Below are positions 36,901 to 45,360 of a stretch of DNA of 64,000 nt, in pieces. The position numbers were made by a program, and so were the translations under genes. Origin of the DNA: Manis javanica (Eukaryota > Chordata > Mammalia > Pholidota > Manidae); NCBI RefSeq assembly GCF_040802235.1, contig NC_133158.1, positions 24,369,001 to 24,433,000 on the forward strand, in the 5' to 3' direction. Numbering within the stretch: position 1 is the stretch's first letter; each line of letters starts with the position of its first letter. The notes below the pieces were generated by a model. That model did not search any database. It saw only the letters and a list, made by a program, of their open reading frames with translations, and was not told where the DNA came from.

Positions 36901-37355
36901 ACCCATAGATCAACAAGTTTCTGAACCAAACAGTAAAAATTACATGTTTTACTGTTTGGTTGTGAGGTCGTCTTACCATTCCCTTGCAGGGGAAGACATG
37001 TGGACACCAGCTCCAGCTTTATTCCATTGTGGCTGTATACCCACACTTGGAATATGATTTCCCATTGTAGCATAAAACATCCATTGCAACCAACTTTGCT
37101 TTCTTAAAATATAGCATGTTTAAAGAGCTTCTATTTCTGATAAGAATGAATAATCTATCCCTTTTTAAAAAAATCCACCTATCGTTTCCTAAGGGATAAT
37201 TTAGAAGAGAACATGCTAACATTTTTGTATTGTACTTACTTTTTTTTTTAAGGAAACACTGAGTTTAATAGATGGTACTTACATTTTTTATCAGGAAGTA
37301 AGTGTGCTTGCAGTATCGCTGTGGCCCCCAAAAGAAACAATAATGCAGGTGCCAT
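9825..37355 (-). CDS. IL5RA: Interleukin-5 receptor subunit alpha, complete coding region in ten exons
   Basis: IL5RA binds IL-5 at the surface of eosinophils, basophils and some B cells, and signals with the common beta chain (CSF2RB) through JAK2/STAT5. I joined ten coding exons on the minus strand: 37355-37283, 35758-35610, 34631-34493, 31812-31659, 31584-31397, 29591-29446, 26011-25873, 14019-13923, 13268-13184 and 9911-9825. All introns are GT-AG and all phases agree, giving 418 residues against 420 in human. Seen in order: signal peptide (about 1-17), three fibronectin-III-like domains with the paired cysteines of domain 2 in exons 4 and 5, WSEWS at 320-324, a transmembrane helix at about 340-360, PPVP (box 1, JAK2 docking in the family) at 371-374, and an acidic tail ending EDSVF. 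Length and alignment make orthology very likely. Noncoding 5' exons were not found. Oddities: shifted start codon, one extra codon at the exon 1-2 junction, and Arg84 in place of a cysteine. Confidence 0.97.
10400..10520 (-). mobile_element. L2-like LINE 3' end
   Basis: 'tttattcatccaacagattt' followed by a 'ctggacactgctgtgcattg' block is the typical reverse-strand L2 3' end. Confidence 0.5.
11885..12100 (+). mobile_element. Ancient interspersed repeat (GTAAATAAAGTTTTA family)
   Basis: Blocks 'ggtaaataaagttttactgg', 'gtctgtggctgctttcacac' and 'tatctggctctttattgaag' match a widespread mammalian repeat whose family name I cannot state with certainty. A second copy is at 26540-26860. Confidence 0.6.
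12250..12770 (+). mobile_element. LINE-1 ORF2 fragment
   Basis: The series 'tttgtagaaattgataaact', 'aatttatatggaaaagcaaa', 'aaaacaactttg' and 'gacctgcacatatatgggaa' follows the L1 ORF2 3' region. Frames are broken, and a GT run at 12606-12621 interrupts it. Confidence 0.8.
13184..13268 (-). CDS. IL5RA: IL5RA coding exon 9 (membrane-proximal cytoplasmic, box 1)
   Basis: Residues 362-390, 85 nt. It reads C-H-L-W-T-K-L-F-P-P-V-P-T-P-K-S-N-I-K-D-F-F-V-N, which contains the proline-rich PPXP motif needed for JAK2 association in this family. Acceptor CTTTCAG, donor GTAAAG, ending in phase 0 after N-Y-E. Confidence 0.96.
13923..14019 (-). CDS. IL5RA: IL5RA coding exon 8 (transmembrane exon)
   Basis: Residues 330-361 plus two bases of Lys362. 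It reads N-D-E-Q-K-P-S-T-E-W, then the hydrophobic run F-L-I-V-F-M-A-T-I-C-F-T-L-L-M-F-S-L-I-C. Acceptor TTAATCAG; the donor is AA|GTAGGT, chosen because the alternative AG|GTAATA four bases downstream would include an in-frame TAG. The preceding intron is the longest in the gene (about 11.9 kb), the region where human forms use a soluble-receptor exon; I could not recognise such an exon here. Confidence 0.95.
14060..14235 (+). mobile_element. MIR SINE fragment
   Basis: The MIR core 'cttcctgagcctcaaatttg' and 'tcatctgtcaaatggggtgg' is present. Confidence 0.7.
14870..15060 (-). mobile_element. L2-like LINE fragment
   Basis: It contains 'ttattcacccattcaacaca', 'tatttctgagtcctgttatg' and 'gtgtttggcactgcacaag', the reverse-strand pattern of an L2 3' end. 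Confidence 0.5.
16500..16660 (+). mobile_element. MIR/L2-type fragment
   Basis: Words resembling 'taacctcacaggaatgcttc', 'tactttacagatggagcgga' and 'gggcacacagctagtgggtg' are typical of MIR/L2 3' ends. Confidence 0.55.
19670..19850 (+). mobile_element. MIR SINE fragment
   Basis: Words such as 'aatcctggttctgtgacttg', 'tgcaaaatgaggataagaac' and 'cataaagtgcttagcgcagt' follow the MIR consensus, ending in 'gtgttcaataaataatagct'. Confidence 0.75.
20205..20380 (+). mobile_element. MIR SINE fragment
   Basis: 'ctgggcatttccttaacctc' followed by 'tctgcatctgtttttttatc' is the MIR core. Confidence 0.6.
22655..22755 (+). mobile_element. CR1/L3-type LINE reverse-transcriptase fragment
   Basis: Translating from 22663 gives P-I-M-F-I-N-H-L-D-E-N then K-C-A-L-T-K-F-T-N-D-P-K-L. 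This matches the F-I-N-D-L-D...F-A-D-D-T-K-L block of CR1/L3 LINE reverse transcriptases, with the catalytic F-A-D-D degraded to F-T-N-D. This is a very old insertion. Confidence 0.6.
24395..24600 (+). mobile_element. MIR SINE fragment
   Basis: 'ggcaaattgcctaaaccttc', 'ttattttctcacctgcaaag' and 'cacaaagcatttagtacaat' fit the MIR consensus. Confidence 0.7.
25873..26011 (-). CDS. IL5RA: IL5RA coding exon 7 (WSXWS exon)
   Basis: Residues 284-329 plus one base of Gly330. The exon holds V-R-A-T-V-S-S-V-C-R and G-L-W-S-E-W-S-Q-P, the class I cytokine receptor signature. The acceptor is CATTTAG at 26013-26012; only this site puts T-E-K-M-M-T-N in frame with human I-E-K-L-M-T-N. The first 57 bases of the exon, its acceptor and about 80 bases of intron are duplicated in tandem just upstream (26092-26230). 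Confidence 0.95.
25955..26230 (-). repeat. 136-bp tandem duplication covering the IL5RA exon 7 acceptor
   Basis: Copy 1 is 25955-26091 and copy 2 is 26092-26230. They differ at about six positions, one of them a single-base deletion, so they are roughly 96% identical. Copy 1 holds the real acceptor (exon starts 26011) and copy 2 an identical acceptor (would start 26147) followed by 48 exon-like bases. Copy 2 lacks a donor and the WSXWS part. Confidence 0.95.
26540..26860 (+). mobile_element. Ancient interspersed repeat, same family as 11885-12100
   Basis: It shares 'ctatggctgctttcgttttg' and a 'agctggctctttac' ending with the copy at 11.9 kb and carries a longer 5' part including 'acttcatgacacctgaaaat'. 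Confidence 0.55.
26935..27065 (+). mobile_element. MIR SINE fragment
   Basis: 'ggtttgaatactagctctac', 'cctctctaagcctcagtttt' and 'aaatgtaaaatagaaataac' fit the MIR consensus. Confidence 0.7.
28340..28545 (+). mobile_element. MIR SINE fragment
   Basis: 'ttgggcaagtcatttactct', 'tcctgtaaaatgggaagtaa' and 'ggagctcaataaatgttggc' mark a nearly full MIR. Confidence 0.75.
28590..29220 (-). mobile_element. Old LINE-1 3' end (L1M type)
   Basis: The plus strand reads 'taaaatacacataccgtaaa', 'tccactctttcatct'-like text, 'ggctgaataatattgtgtcc' and 'ttgtgaataacattgccgtg', the usual antisense L1M 3' UTR/ORF2 end. Confidence 0.75.
29446..29591 (-). CDS. IL5RA: IL5RA coding exon 6 (domain 3, first half)
   Basis: Residues 235-283, 146 nt, ending in phase 0 at Q followed by GTAATT. 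It begins D-R-V-N-P-P-M-N-V-T, the domain 2/3 linker and start of domain 3, and contains S-I-Q-W-G-K-P-V-S-A-F-P and C-F-D-Y-E-V-K-I, all aligned to human without gaps. Confidence 0.96.
29592..31396 (-). other. IL5RA: IL5RA intron 5
   Basis: Noncoding. An L2/MIR-type fragment lies at about 30620-30830 on the plus strand; nothing else was recognised. Confidence 0.8.
30620..30835 (+). mobile_element. L2/MIR-type fragment
   Basis: 'ctcactaaaaccttgtagga', 'ttagatgagaagactgagaa' and 'gtccaggcagcctggttcca' are characteristic of these ancient 3' ends. Confidence 0.55.
31397..31584 (-). CDS. IL5RA: IL5RA coding exon 5 (domain 2, second half)
   Basis: Residues 172-234 plus one base of Asp235. The exon reads Y-G-S-W-T-E-E-C-Q-E-Y and later A-C-W-F-P-R-T-F-I, supplying the second pair of domain 2 cysteines. 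V-N-G-S-S holds an N-glycosylation sequon that is also present in human. Acceptor AATTTAG, donor GTAAGG. Confidence 0.96.
31585..31658 (-). other. IL5RA: 74-nt intron of IL5RA between exons 4 and 5
   Basis: The intron begins GTTAGT and ends AATTTAG, and lies between two securely aligned exons. Retention would shift the frame and reach a TAA inside the intron after about 15 new residues. Confidence 0.93.
31659..31812 (-). CDS. IL5RA: IL5RA coding exon 4 (domain 2, first half)
   Basis: Residues 121-171 plus two bases of Arg172. It contains N-L-T-C-T-T-N-T (an N-glycosylation sequon followed by a domain 2 cysteine), V-S-L-H-C-A-W-L-V-G and D-A-P-E-D-T-Q-Y-F-L-Y-Y, which is close to human. The segment M-V-N-S-H-Q-H-S is the most diverged part and is of equal length to human. 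The donor is GTTAGT, weaker than consensus, and the intron that follows is only 74 nt. Confidence 0.96.
31813..34492 (-). other. IL5RA: IL5RA intron 3
   Basis: Noncoding. Its main feature is a long inverted repeat (32124-32245 with 33106-33224). The stretch at 33.85-34.35 kb is G-rich and looks like an old degraded repeat that I cannot name. Confidence 0.8.
32124..33224. repeat. Inverted repeat, about 120-bp arms, 860-bp spacer
   Basis: The arms are 32124-32245 and 33106-33224. The reverse complement of the second arm matches the first through 'atgccacatttgtcaggtgc', 'gacaccttgacccctaccac' and 'atttacagttggaaaaaccaa'-type blocks, with a four-base insertion (gtta) and scattered changes, roughly 90% identity by eye. 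The arms sit in IL5RA intron 3. Confidence 0.9.
34493..34631 (-). CDS. IL5RA: IL5RA coding exon 3 (second part of domain 1)
   Basis: Residues 75-120 plus the first base of Gly121. Acceptor TTTTTAG, donor GTAAGG, 139 nt. The stretch H-E-G-F-S-A-S-V and the end S-A-E-L-K-A-P-P-G match the human domain 1 end. Position 84 is Arg (CGT at 34604-34602) where human has the free, reactive cysteine 66 of the mature chain. A cysteine absent from human appears at residue 110 (S-C-W-V-S-A). Confidence 0.95.
34632..35609 (-). other. IL5RA: IL5RA intron 2
   Basis: Noncoding. It contains an MIR/L2-like piece at about 35130-35300 and long T runs at 35513-35545, which read as A-rich on the transcribed strand. 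Confidence 0.8.
35130..35300 (+). mobile_element. L2/MIR-type fragment
   Basis: 'taggtaccaggtgccttata' and 'ggatttgaacttggctcctt' match the usual pattern. Confidence 0.5.
35610..35758 (-). CDS. IL5RA: IL5RA coding exon 2 (first part of domain 1)
   Basis: Residues 25-74. Acceptor TTTTGCCTAG, donor GTAAGT, 149 nt, leaving phase 0. The exon starts domain 1 with L-L-P-P-V-N-F and contains the conserved W-E-P-N-P-D-Q-E-Q run found in human IL5RA. The junction carries one more codon than human (S-V-L-L-L-P-P against I-S-L-L-P-P), which fits a small shift of the acceptor. A T-rich run at 35513-35545 lies in the following intron. Confidence 0.95.
35759..37282 (-). other. IL5RA: IL5RA intron 1 (between coding exons 1 and 2)
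   Basis: AT-rich noncoding DNA, with a perfect 15-bp hairpin at 36924-36961 and no recognised exon. Confidence 0.8.
36924..36961. repeat. Perfect 15-bp inverted repeat with 8-nt loop
   Basis: AACCAAACAGTAAAA (36924-36938), loop ATTACATG, then TTTTACTGTTTGGTT (36947-36961). The arms are exactly complementary. Confidence 0.97.
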
Positions 37356-37367
37356 GATGATCACATC
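37283..37367 (-). CDS. IL5RA: IL5RA coding exon 1 (signal peptide)
   Basis: The exon follows a CTGTAG acceptor and ends at a GTAAGT donor. The coding part is 37355-37283 and reads M-A-P-A-L-L-L-F-L-G-A-T-A-I-L-Q-A-H..., a clear signal peptide, probably cleaved after the ILQA motif. The codon that is ATG in human is GTG here (37364-37362), so I use the ATG three codons downstream, which has A at -3 and G at +4. The twelve upstream bases contain an ATG followed directly by TGA. Confidence 0.93.
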
Positions 37368-38389
37368 CTACAGAAAGATGAAAACTGAAATCGCCACCTG
37401 TTGCGATTTGTAAGAAAGTCCAACGGCACTATCTAAAGTAAAGTGTAGTCATTTGTCCATTTAACATTTAGGCAGTATATGTTATATGTTGGAGATACAA
37501 ACATGAACAGTTTTGGACTTTGTCTTTCCAATGTAGATCCATAGCCTCGGACAGAATGGAATGTAAATCAGAATTTTGCAGACCCGTCTAAAAGCTATTT
37601 CAATAAAAATATGTACGGGGTAGAGGAGGAGCAAAGAAAGAGACTGCTGAGTCGACTCCGCAAGGATGAACTAGAGTTCTGGACACAAAGTGGGGCAGGG
37701 CATTCGTGGTGGGATGGATACGCGCTAGAGTGAAGCCCGGAGAGAGGGAAGTGTGGGGAGAGGAGGGTGTTCAGGGGGAGACAGAGCCTATCTTGGAATA
37801 GTACAAATTCGAGGCACAGTTAATCAGGTTGAACATAAACACCATTACCATTTTCATGAATGAATATTTACATATGAACCAACATGACAGACTTAAATGT
37901 AGAACAATTATAATGTTGGAAAGAGAAACTTTCTATCACATGTCTAGAATAAACCTGTGGTACTTTGAGCTTTGGAGAGACTGATTTTTTTTTTTTAACA
38001 AACCCAAGTGGTAGCAGGGTATGAAGGGAATTAAGAACATAGTTATAGGCCTGGAGAAAATAAAAAACAATGTTTCTGCCTACTTGAAACAACTGGACAA
38101 TGAACATCAATCTAGAGCAGAACTGTTAGTTAGGATGACGCAGTGTGTGGTGGTCTGGAAAGGTGGTTAAGTCATTTCAGAGTGTTTTATATGTGGAAGA
38201 AGAGAATTGAGGATCTCTTGTTAGGAGTTGTAGGTTAGAAAGCACTTCTGAAACTTTTGAGAGGTATTTTTCATGTGAATTTAATTTTGAAGTCCAAATA
38301 GTAACAAAGCTGCCCTTTTCCAAAGTGGTGCTTTCTTTTATCTGCGGGGCTTTTCCCTGCTGGTCCTGTGTGTGCCCCTGTGCTTATTA

Positions 38390-38525
38390 CCCAGTTTGCA
38401 ATGAAGAGAAGGAGTCTGAAAGGTTAAATAATTTGTTAGTGATCCAACAGCTGGTAAATAGTGTAACGTAAGCCCAGTGTTGGCTCCTCGAACAGCAAAA
38501 TGTATGTTCTTTACTAATTTAAGTG
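38390..38525 (+). mobile_element. MIR/L2-type fragment
   Basis: 'ttaaataatttgttagtgat' and 'ccaacagctggtaaatagtg' resemble the 3' part of MIR/L2. Confidence 0.45.
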
Positions 38526-41500
38526 ATTATTATTTCCAGTTTAAAAACTTATTTAGATGGTTTGGTATTTTCCAAATAAAGTTTTGGTAAAACCACAGAA
38601 GAAAGACCTTAGCTGAATGGATACCTTCAGGAAATAGCAAAACCACTCTTTAGTGTTACATCTTGAAGTAATTAACTACTATCACTGCTTAACTTAAGTG
38701 TCACAGTATAGAAGACAGAAAACACATAAATCATTCAATTCCTTTTGCAAATAAACTTAAGTATTGCTAATCAGAATTATGCCACCTCTGATAAAAATAA
38801 TTCTTTTTTTCTCTGATGATTCCACACCATGTAGAAAAAGAAATTTTAAAACAATGACAATAAAAGGAAGTAATCTGATATTTTTAAATTTTTCAACAAG
38901 TGAGAATTTTAAACAATTAAAGGGAAGCTTGAGAAGCACAGATAAAAAACACAAAAATGGCAGCTTCCTCATCAAGGTAAGATGATGTCTTTGAAATGTC
39001 AGCATTCCCTGAAATGATATTATTTATGTTATTTATTCCTAGGAGGAATTCTAGGTCAGAAAAAAAATGCAAAATTGGTATTCTCTGGTGACTGGATAAG
39101 TAAGTGATATGTGGTAACCATGTGTGTAAAAATAATAAATGTCTATCCTTTATAATTAGAAGTAATAAAACTGCTGAATATCTCAGTGGGGAGATAATTT
39201 GAATGTTCTACACAACTAAGCCCTCTCCCCTAGAATTTGTTATGTATTCTGATTTTTATAGCTGTTGAAAGTACAATTAGTTTTCAAATCTGATGATTCA
39301 AAAATGTTTTGTGATTTTCTTTTTTTGCCATACCACAGCCATGCATTTTTTTTCACATCTCATTGTCACATTTTCTGTCTGAAAAGATAACTTGAAAGAA
39401 AATCAGGCATCTTACAGAGACAACACAAGATACCCAAATAGGAGTCTAAATGTTTACAATAATATCCATATTTTGTGAGCCAGATAAATTCCACACAAGG
39501 CAGGGAATTACTGGAGCTTCAACAGTTGACCCATATTTTCCATGATACTGTTCACTCTCTGCTCTGTGCCCTGAAAGCTACCTCAGCCTTTGTCCTGACC
39601 CCTTAATGTGTCGGTGCCCAGGCATAGCCCTCATCTCTACTGGAAAACAACCCAAGTCTCGCTGGGTTGTCTCTTTAATCCAAAGATACACCCTTACGTA
39701 GATGTCAACTGGGCGATATTTCATTGGGCAAACATAGAGCTACTTGCCTAGCTTATAAAACATATCGAAATGACAGTACGTTCAACTCATTCTTCTCATG
39801 GCTACCAGTTAAAGTCCAGCAGAAAACCATTAAATTGTTAAAATAAGATTCAAAGTAAGCAAAATAAAGCAAACATAAGCTACCTACAATCATCAGAAAG
39901 ATATGTTCAGTCTCGTAGAGATATCATAGACTACTTGCTCATAAGATATTTCATTGAATCTATCTAAAATTTCTCAAGCTCCCTCTGAGAATCTGACTTC
40001 TGGTTGGTGTCATATCCTTTGAAATTTGGGAGAAAAAAGGAGCACAATCTCTTGCACTACAAATGTTTCTAGAGACTTGGGTAAAGTTTTGACAACTGAC
40101 AATGGATTTCCCCAGTGTTTCTAAAAATTGGTCAAATTCTACTGAAGTGCAGACTTACAAATATTTCCCCCCCCTTTTTTTCTTTTCTACTTATCTTTCT
40201 GCCTGGGGCATTTGCTTTATAACTTTAAGGTTGTACTGAAGCCCTGTTTTTAGAGCTTTTTGAGTCAGCTGTGGTGACATTTAATTCCAGACACAAACTC
40301 AGTGCACAGAAATTAAAAACCATCTGAGAGGATTTATGCTCTGTTAGCCCCTTAAAAGTAAAGAGTTTACTTTTTACTTCCTCTTTTTTTTTCCTGTATA
40401 GCATAGTCAGCAATAAAACCTATCTCTTGGGGGATGAAGAATAAATAAATAAACCAAGTTGTAAAATGCAGATTTCGTGTTTAACTGGGTATATTGCATT
40501 GCCCCCAGATGAAAAACTGCAGACTCCTAAAAGTGTAAATGAGTAAATACGGACCACATATAATGCATGAATTTTTAAAAACTTTTTACTACTACTGGAC
40601 TTAATAATTTTCTGAAATGACCATAAAATACAATTTGTAGGTTCAAATTGTTGCCACAGACAATCTTTAGCCAAGTATAAAAAGTGCTGCCGCCCTAAGT
40701 ATTTTGAATATGGAGAAAGAAGGAATTAAAGACATATCTCCCAGTGGTTAAATTTCACTTGGGGTGATTGGTCGTCCCACATCCACTCTCCCCAGTCCTG
40801 GCCATACCTGTTTCCAGTGGTCCTCTCTCTTCCAGTGCCCGTATTCAGGGGGAGAGGGCCAGGACCTCATGCATCATGTTCATGCTTTCAGCCGCAGGCG
40901 GCCCTGGCACCTTGCACAGTGTCAGGCATAGGGCAGATGCTCAGTGTGCCTGGGATTGTGTAGAATAGAGGCAAATTAACACACACCCCTTAACAAGTCA
41001 AGCTGTGTAGGGTCACACCTAGTGTAGGTCAGGTTAGATCTGAGCACAGCAGGCTGGGAGCATGTATCAAGTCTGGCCCATTTGGGGAAGTGTGGTCCGT
41101 TTGGCAACTTGTGATTTCCCCAAGCAGCATTTCAAGTAATGAAAACAAATAAGGTCATTTGATTTCCAAAACTTTATTATGTTTTGAAAAGCAAACTGCA
41201 GGCATAGAAAATGAGCCTTATCTCTGGGTGTACCTTTGGACTTAGAGGCAGTTAACAAATAGCTACATCATTAGTATATTTTTCAATAACCTGACAGCAG
41301 GTATATAACCTTTCACACAAAATAGAAACTGAGGTAATGAATTTTCAGCATTATAATTCATTTAATCAAGTTTCAAATATGTTAATATAGCTATTAAAGT
41401 AGTCACTTTTTCATGTGATTCTGAAGTTAGGTTCATGGGGTACTAATAGATTCTATTTTCTTCTTTTTAATCTCTTTCCTCCTTTCTTTCTCCCTCCATT

Positions 41501-43964
41501 TTTCTTTTTCATTTCATCCCTTTCTTCTGTATATGTGGAAATAGGTTTACATCGCTTTAGATAAATAAGCTAGTGAACATAAACATAAAACTAAGTTAGA
41601 AATTTCAGCAAACTTTTGTATATTTTATATAAAACTGAGCAATCCTGAACACCCCGAAGCCCCAGGAGAAGCAAAGAGCAGAAAGCCTTCAGAGGCCATG
41701 CGATCATCTCTCTTCATCGTTGGTGTTTCTTAATCTGTAGCTTTCTTAATTCACTCTGAAACTTCCTCCCCGAGATACTTCATTGAATCTTATACCCTAT
41801 TTTCTAAACTCATGCATTTTCTAAGAAGTCTTGGCAGAATACATGTTCTCATTTTAATCTCTAAAGTATGTGCAGCAGAGGGAAACAAGACTTACATAAA
41901 CATCAACAAAAACTCCAGGTGTTATTTTACTATGACTCACCTTGCCCTGGATTTGCACACCTCAGTCACTCAGCCAGTGCAGAGGAAGAGAACACTTTGC
42001 CCAGAATAGGCATGACTTGCACGTTTTATAGCACCGTTATTAGTTCTGTCCTGCTAGTAATACGTACAAGGGGTTTTGTTTCCCCTTTTTCTTTATTTAA
42101 AAGCCTGCATATATTTATAAGGCATTATTTCTCACTTTTCCTATACTTCCGCCACCACCCCTGATGTAACGAAATTATTAGAAGGTGGAGCACAGGGTAT
42201 CGTTACAGAAAAAAGGCATTTGCTCACTCGGTGCTGAATCAGCCCTGGATCCCCACTTACTGAGAAGCGATGCCCTCAGAAACAGCTGCAGGCACCTTTG
42301 GGTGCACCTTTGGACTTACAGGCAGTTCTTCACTGTTTCATCGCAGCTGTAATGGTTAAAAACTCACAGGCAGTTTCCTTTGCGATAGGATGGCAGTGGG
42401 GCTTCTCTAGCAAATGCAAGGCAGCGTTTTTAAGAGGGCCCTAATAGGCGAGCCTCAACCAAAGCTCCCAAGGACCAGACTGCTGTCAGATGTAAGGATG
42501 TCTCTTGTCCAGATAGCCACTATCTGATAGTCGTTCCATCTCCATTTTCATTCTCTTGCAGGATGTTTTTTGCTTTATTTAGGAGTTGAAAGTAATGTTT
42601 ACACCTGGGTTGACAAGGTGGTCGACTTTCCTGTGGGTACTCTAAAGCGTTGTGTTTCCATTTTCTTTATGCCCTTCATGCAGCCAGGGCATTTATTGCA
42701 GCTGTGCTGCAGACAGCACAAGGCACTTGATTGGACGAAAAGAAGTGGGGCGTGAGGAATCCGCCTGTCTGTGCATGTTGAGCCGTGGCGGCAGTTCTGT
42801 CTGGGGAAGGCTTTAGCCCTTCTCTGCTTTGTTAGCAGGTCCTGTGTACTCAAGTAAATAAGTGTGTAAAAAAAAAAAATAGGGAGTTTTCTGGGTGTGA
42901 GAAATCGCTGGCTTCATAGCCTGGACCCAACCTGTACAAATGGGGATGGCAGCCCATCCATTTTAAATGCAGAAAATTTATACTGATTGTTTAATCTGTT
43001 CTAGATATTAAGAAAACCTTTATACCCTGTAGTATGTTAAGTAAACTTTATAGCCCCAAAACATTAAAATAGTTCCTGTTTCCAGTTATACCAAGGCCTT
43101 ACATTAAATTGCCTCCCACTTCATTAACTTGCATTTTGGACAACCAAATTCCAGGTAATATGGTTGAAACACCAAACAGAACTATATTCATTTTCAGACT
43201 GAGGAGGGTTTTCATCCCTTTTTTTCCCTTCCTGTCAAGGACCTTCTCGCTCCTGTCATCTCCTGGTTTCCAACTCGGCTCCTCTGCCATCCTCAGTATA
43301 TACTTAAGTTTAAGTAAAACTAGTTGGGTTTTCCTGTCCTTTGTCTCATTTCTTGAAAATTTTGAAGTGACTGACTAGCAAATCTGACTTTTTAAAAATG
43401 TGTCCAAGAGTGTGACTAGACAGGAATGGTGCTGAATGTATGAAGTGTCTGAGCCAGGTAGTTAGTGGATGTCTTTGGAAGAGGACCTCCGGTGTAGCCC
43501 ACATAGATGGGAGGCCAGTGCAGGAGAAGTGGGAGCCTCCCAAGCCTCAGCAGCTTGGCAGGGAGGTCAGGGTTCTCTTCGCAAGGTGCCCGGCCACGGG
43601 CACCACGAACGAGACTTTGGGGAAGGCTCAGTGGGTATAACGTGTGTGAACAGCAGGGGTCCCAAGGTAACCATTTCAGCAGGTGCCAAATGAAACCATA
43701 TCAGTCATTCTTAGATGACCTGAAATTGTTATCTTCTTGGGGAAAGTGAAAATAGAAGAAAGAACACAGAGATCCATTTATTTGCTACAAAGCACCCAGA
43801 AAAGTTTAGATGTAAGGAGTAGGCCAGAGGGCCTAGACATCACTTAAAGTCCTACACATCTAATTTTAAATCTAGTGTATTTGTCACTATAGAAGCTTTA
43901 AAAATAGTTATTACTCAATGTGTAAGCAGGAATTTATGGCCAGACAGGCTGCTTTAGCAATCTG

Positions 43965-44060
43965 TTTCTTACATTCATTTATTCACATTCATTACTCATT
44001 TAATAAACTCACTTATTCACTTGTGCACTATGCCAAGCACTGGTAAGGATTTAATGAATA
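43965..44060 (-). mobile_element. L2-like LINE 3' end
   Basis: 'cattcatttattcacattca' followed by 'ctatgccaagcactggtaag' is the reverse-strand L2 end. Confidence 0.5.
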
Positions 44061-44121
44061 TTAGAACTGGCTGTGCTCTGGATACTACTCTTTGGGTATA
44101 TGATTCCTTATCAGCTATGCC

Positions 44122-44177
<56 letters not shown>
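44122..44177 (+). repeat. (AAT)n microsatellite
   Basis: An uninterrupted run of about 18-19 AAT units is followed by a short AAC/AGC-variant tail to about 44190. Confidence 0.99.
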
Positions 44178-44180
<3 letters not shown>

Positions 44181-44439
44181 CAGCAACAACATTAAATGTG
44201 CTCACTTTTAGTCTCTGCCCTATTTTCTTTGCATAAGTGCAAAGGAAAATGAGAGCCAGGCTCTATACATTTTATTTTTTGTGACAGTAATCTTCTTTTT
44301 CTTTACAATGAACTATAAATGTCCAAAGACAGTATAATGAAACATACTGAAAAAATTCCCAAAAAGTTTTTTAAAAAATGAAATAAAAACTTACCATATT
44401 CCTTAAGAATATTTGATTTCTGTGGAAATCAGAGCCACA

Positions 44440-45065
44440 GTGAGCTAGCTCCTTGTATCTACTAGGATGGCTATGATTAAAAAGACAGACACATAATAGT
44501 GTTGGTGAAGATGTCAAGTAAATGGAACCCTCACAGACTGTTGGTGAGAATGTAAAATGGTGCAAACACTTTGGAAAAGAGTCTGGCAGTTCCCTAAAAA
44601 TTAAACATACAGTTACTATATGAATGAGGCAAATACCCAGGAGAGTTGGAAATACACTTTCATACCCACATTTGTATGTGAATATTCATAGCAGCATTAT
44701 CCATAATAGCCTTAAAGTGGGAACAGCACAAATGTCCAGCAACTGATAAACAAATAAGGAATATGCCGCGGAGTGTTATTAAATAGCAAAAAGGAACAAA
44801 GTACCGATACATGCCACCCCATGAATGAATCTTGCAGCTGTGAGGCTGAGTGAAAGAAGCCAGTTCCCAAAAGACCACACATTGTATGATTCCACCGCCG
44901 TGAAATGTCTGGAGGAGGCAACTCTGTAGAGAGGGAAGGTGGCCTTGGACTGTGGTGATGATCGCCAAATCTGGGCACCCACTAAAAACTACTGTGTCGT
45001 ATGCTTAAATGGGTGAATTTTGTGACATATCAATTACATCTCAGTGAAACTGTTAGAATAAAGTA
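44440..45065 (+). mobile_element. Old LINE-1 ORF2 end and 3' UTR
   Basis: 'tgttggtgaagatgtcaagt', 'actgttggtgagaatgtaaa', 'atgtccagcaactgataaac' and 'tgattccaccgccgtgaaat' follow the L1M 3' region in sense orientation. Frames are broken. Confidence 0.8.
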
Positions 45066-45274
45066 GAAATATTCCCTAAATGGATTTAAATAGAATTCTA
45101 GGTAGTTATTAGAACAAGTCCAGTATAAAATGAATTGTGGATTTACTACCTACAGCTAAAATTAAAAGAATGTCTTTATTCAGTGAAGAAACTCAGGAGT
45201 TTACACTGTATCAGTTCTTCACTCAGTAACCAGTTCTTGTTTTTTTTAACTGTTGCTTTTATTTTTTTTATTTT

Positions 45275-45360
45275 CTCCTATTTCATTTAGATGTAATTGA
45301 CATACAACATTGTACAAGTTTAAGGTGTACAACCTGTATGTATTATGTTTGGAGGCATGA
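45275..45360 (-). mobile_element. LINE-1 3' end fragment (L1M type)
   Basis: 'atgtaattgacatacaacat' and 'tgtacaagtttaaggtgtac' are the classic antisense L1M 3' end. Confidence 0.75.

Noticed and set aside
44017-44236. Frames rich in poly-isoleucine on both strands
   Set aside because: This is the (AAT)n microsatellite translated.
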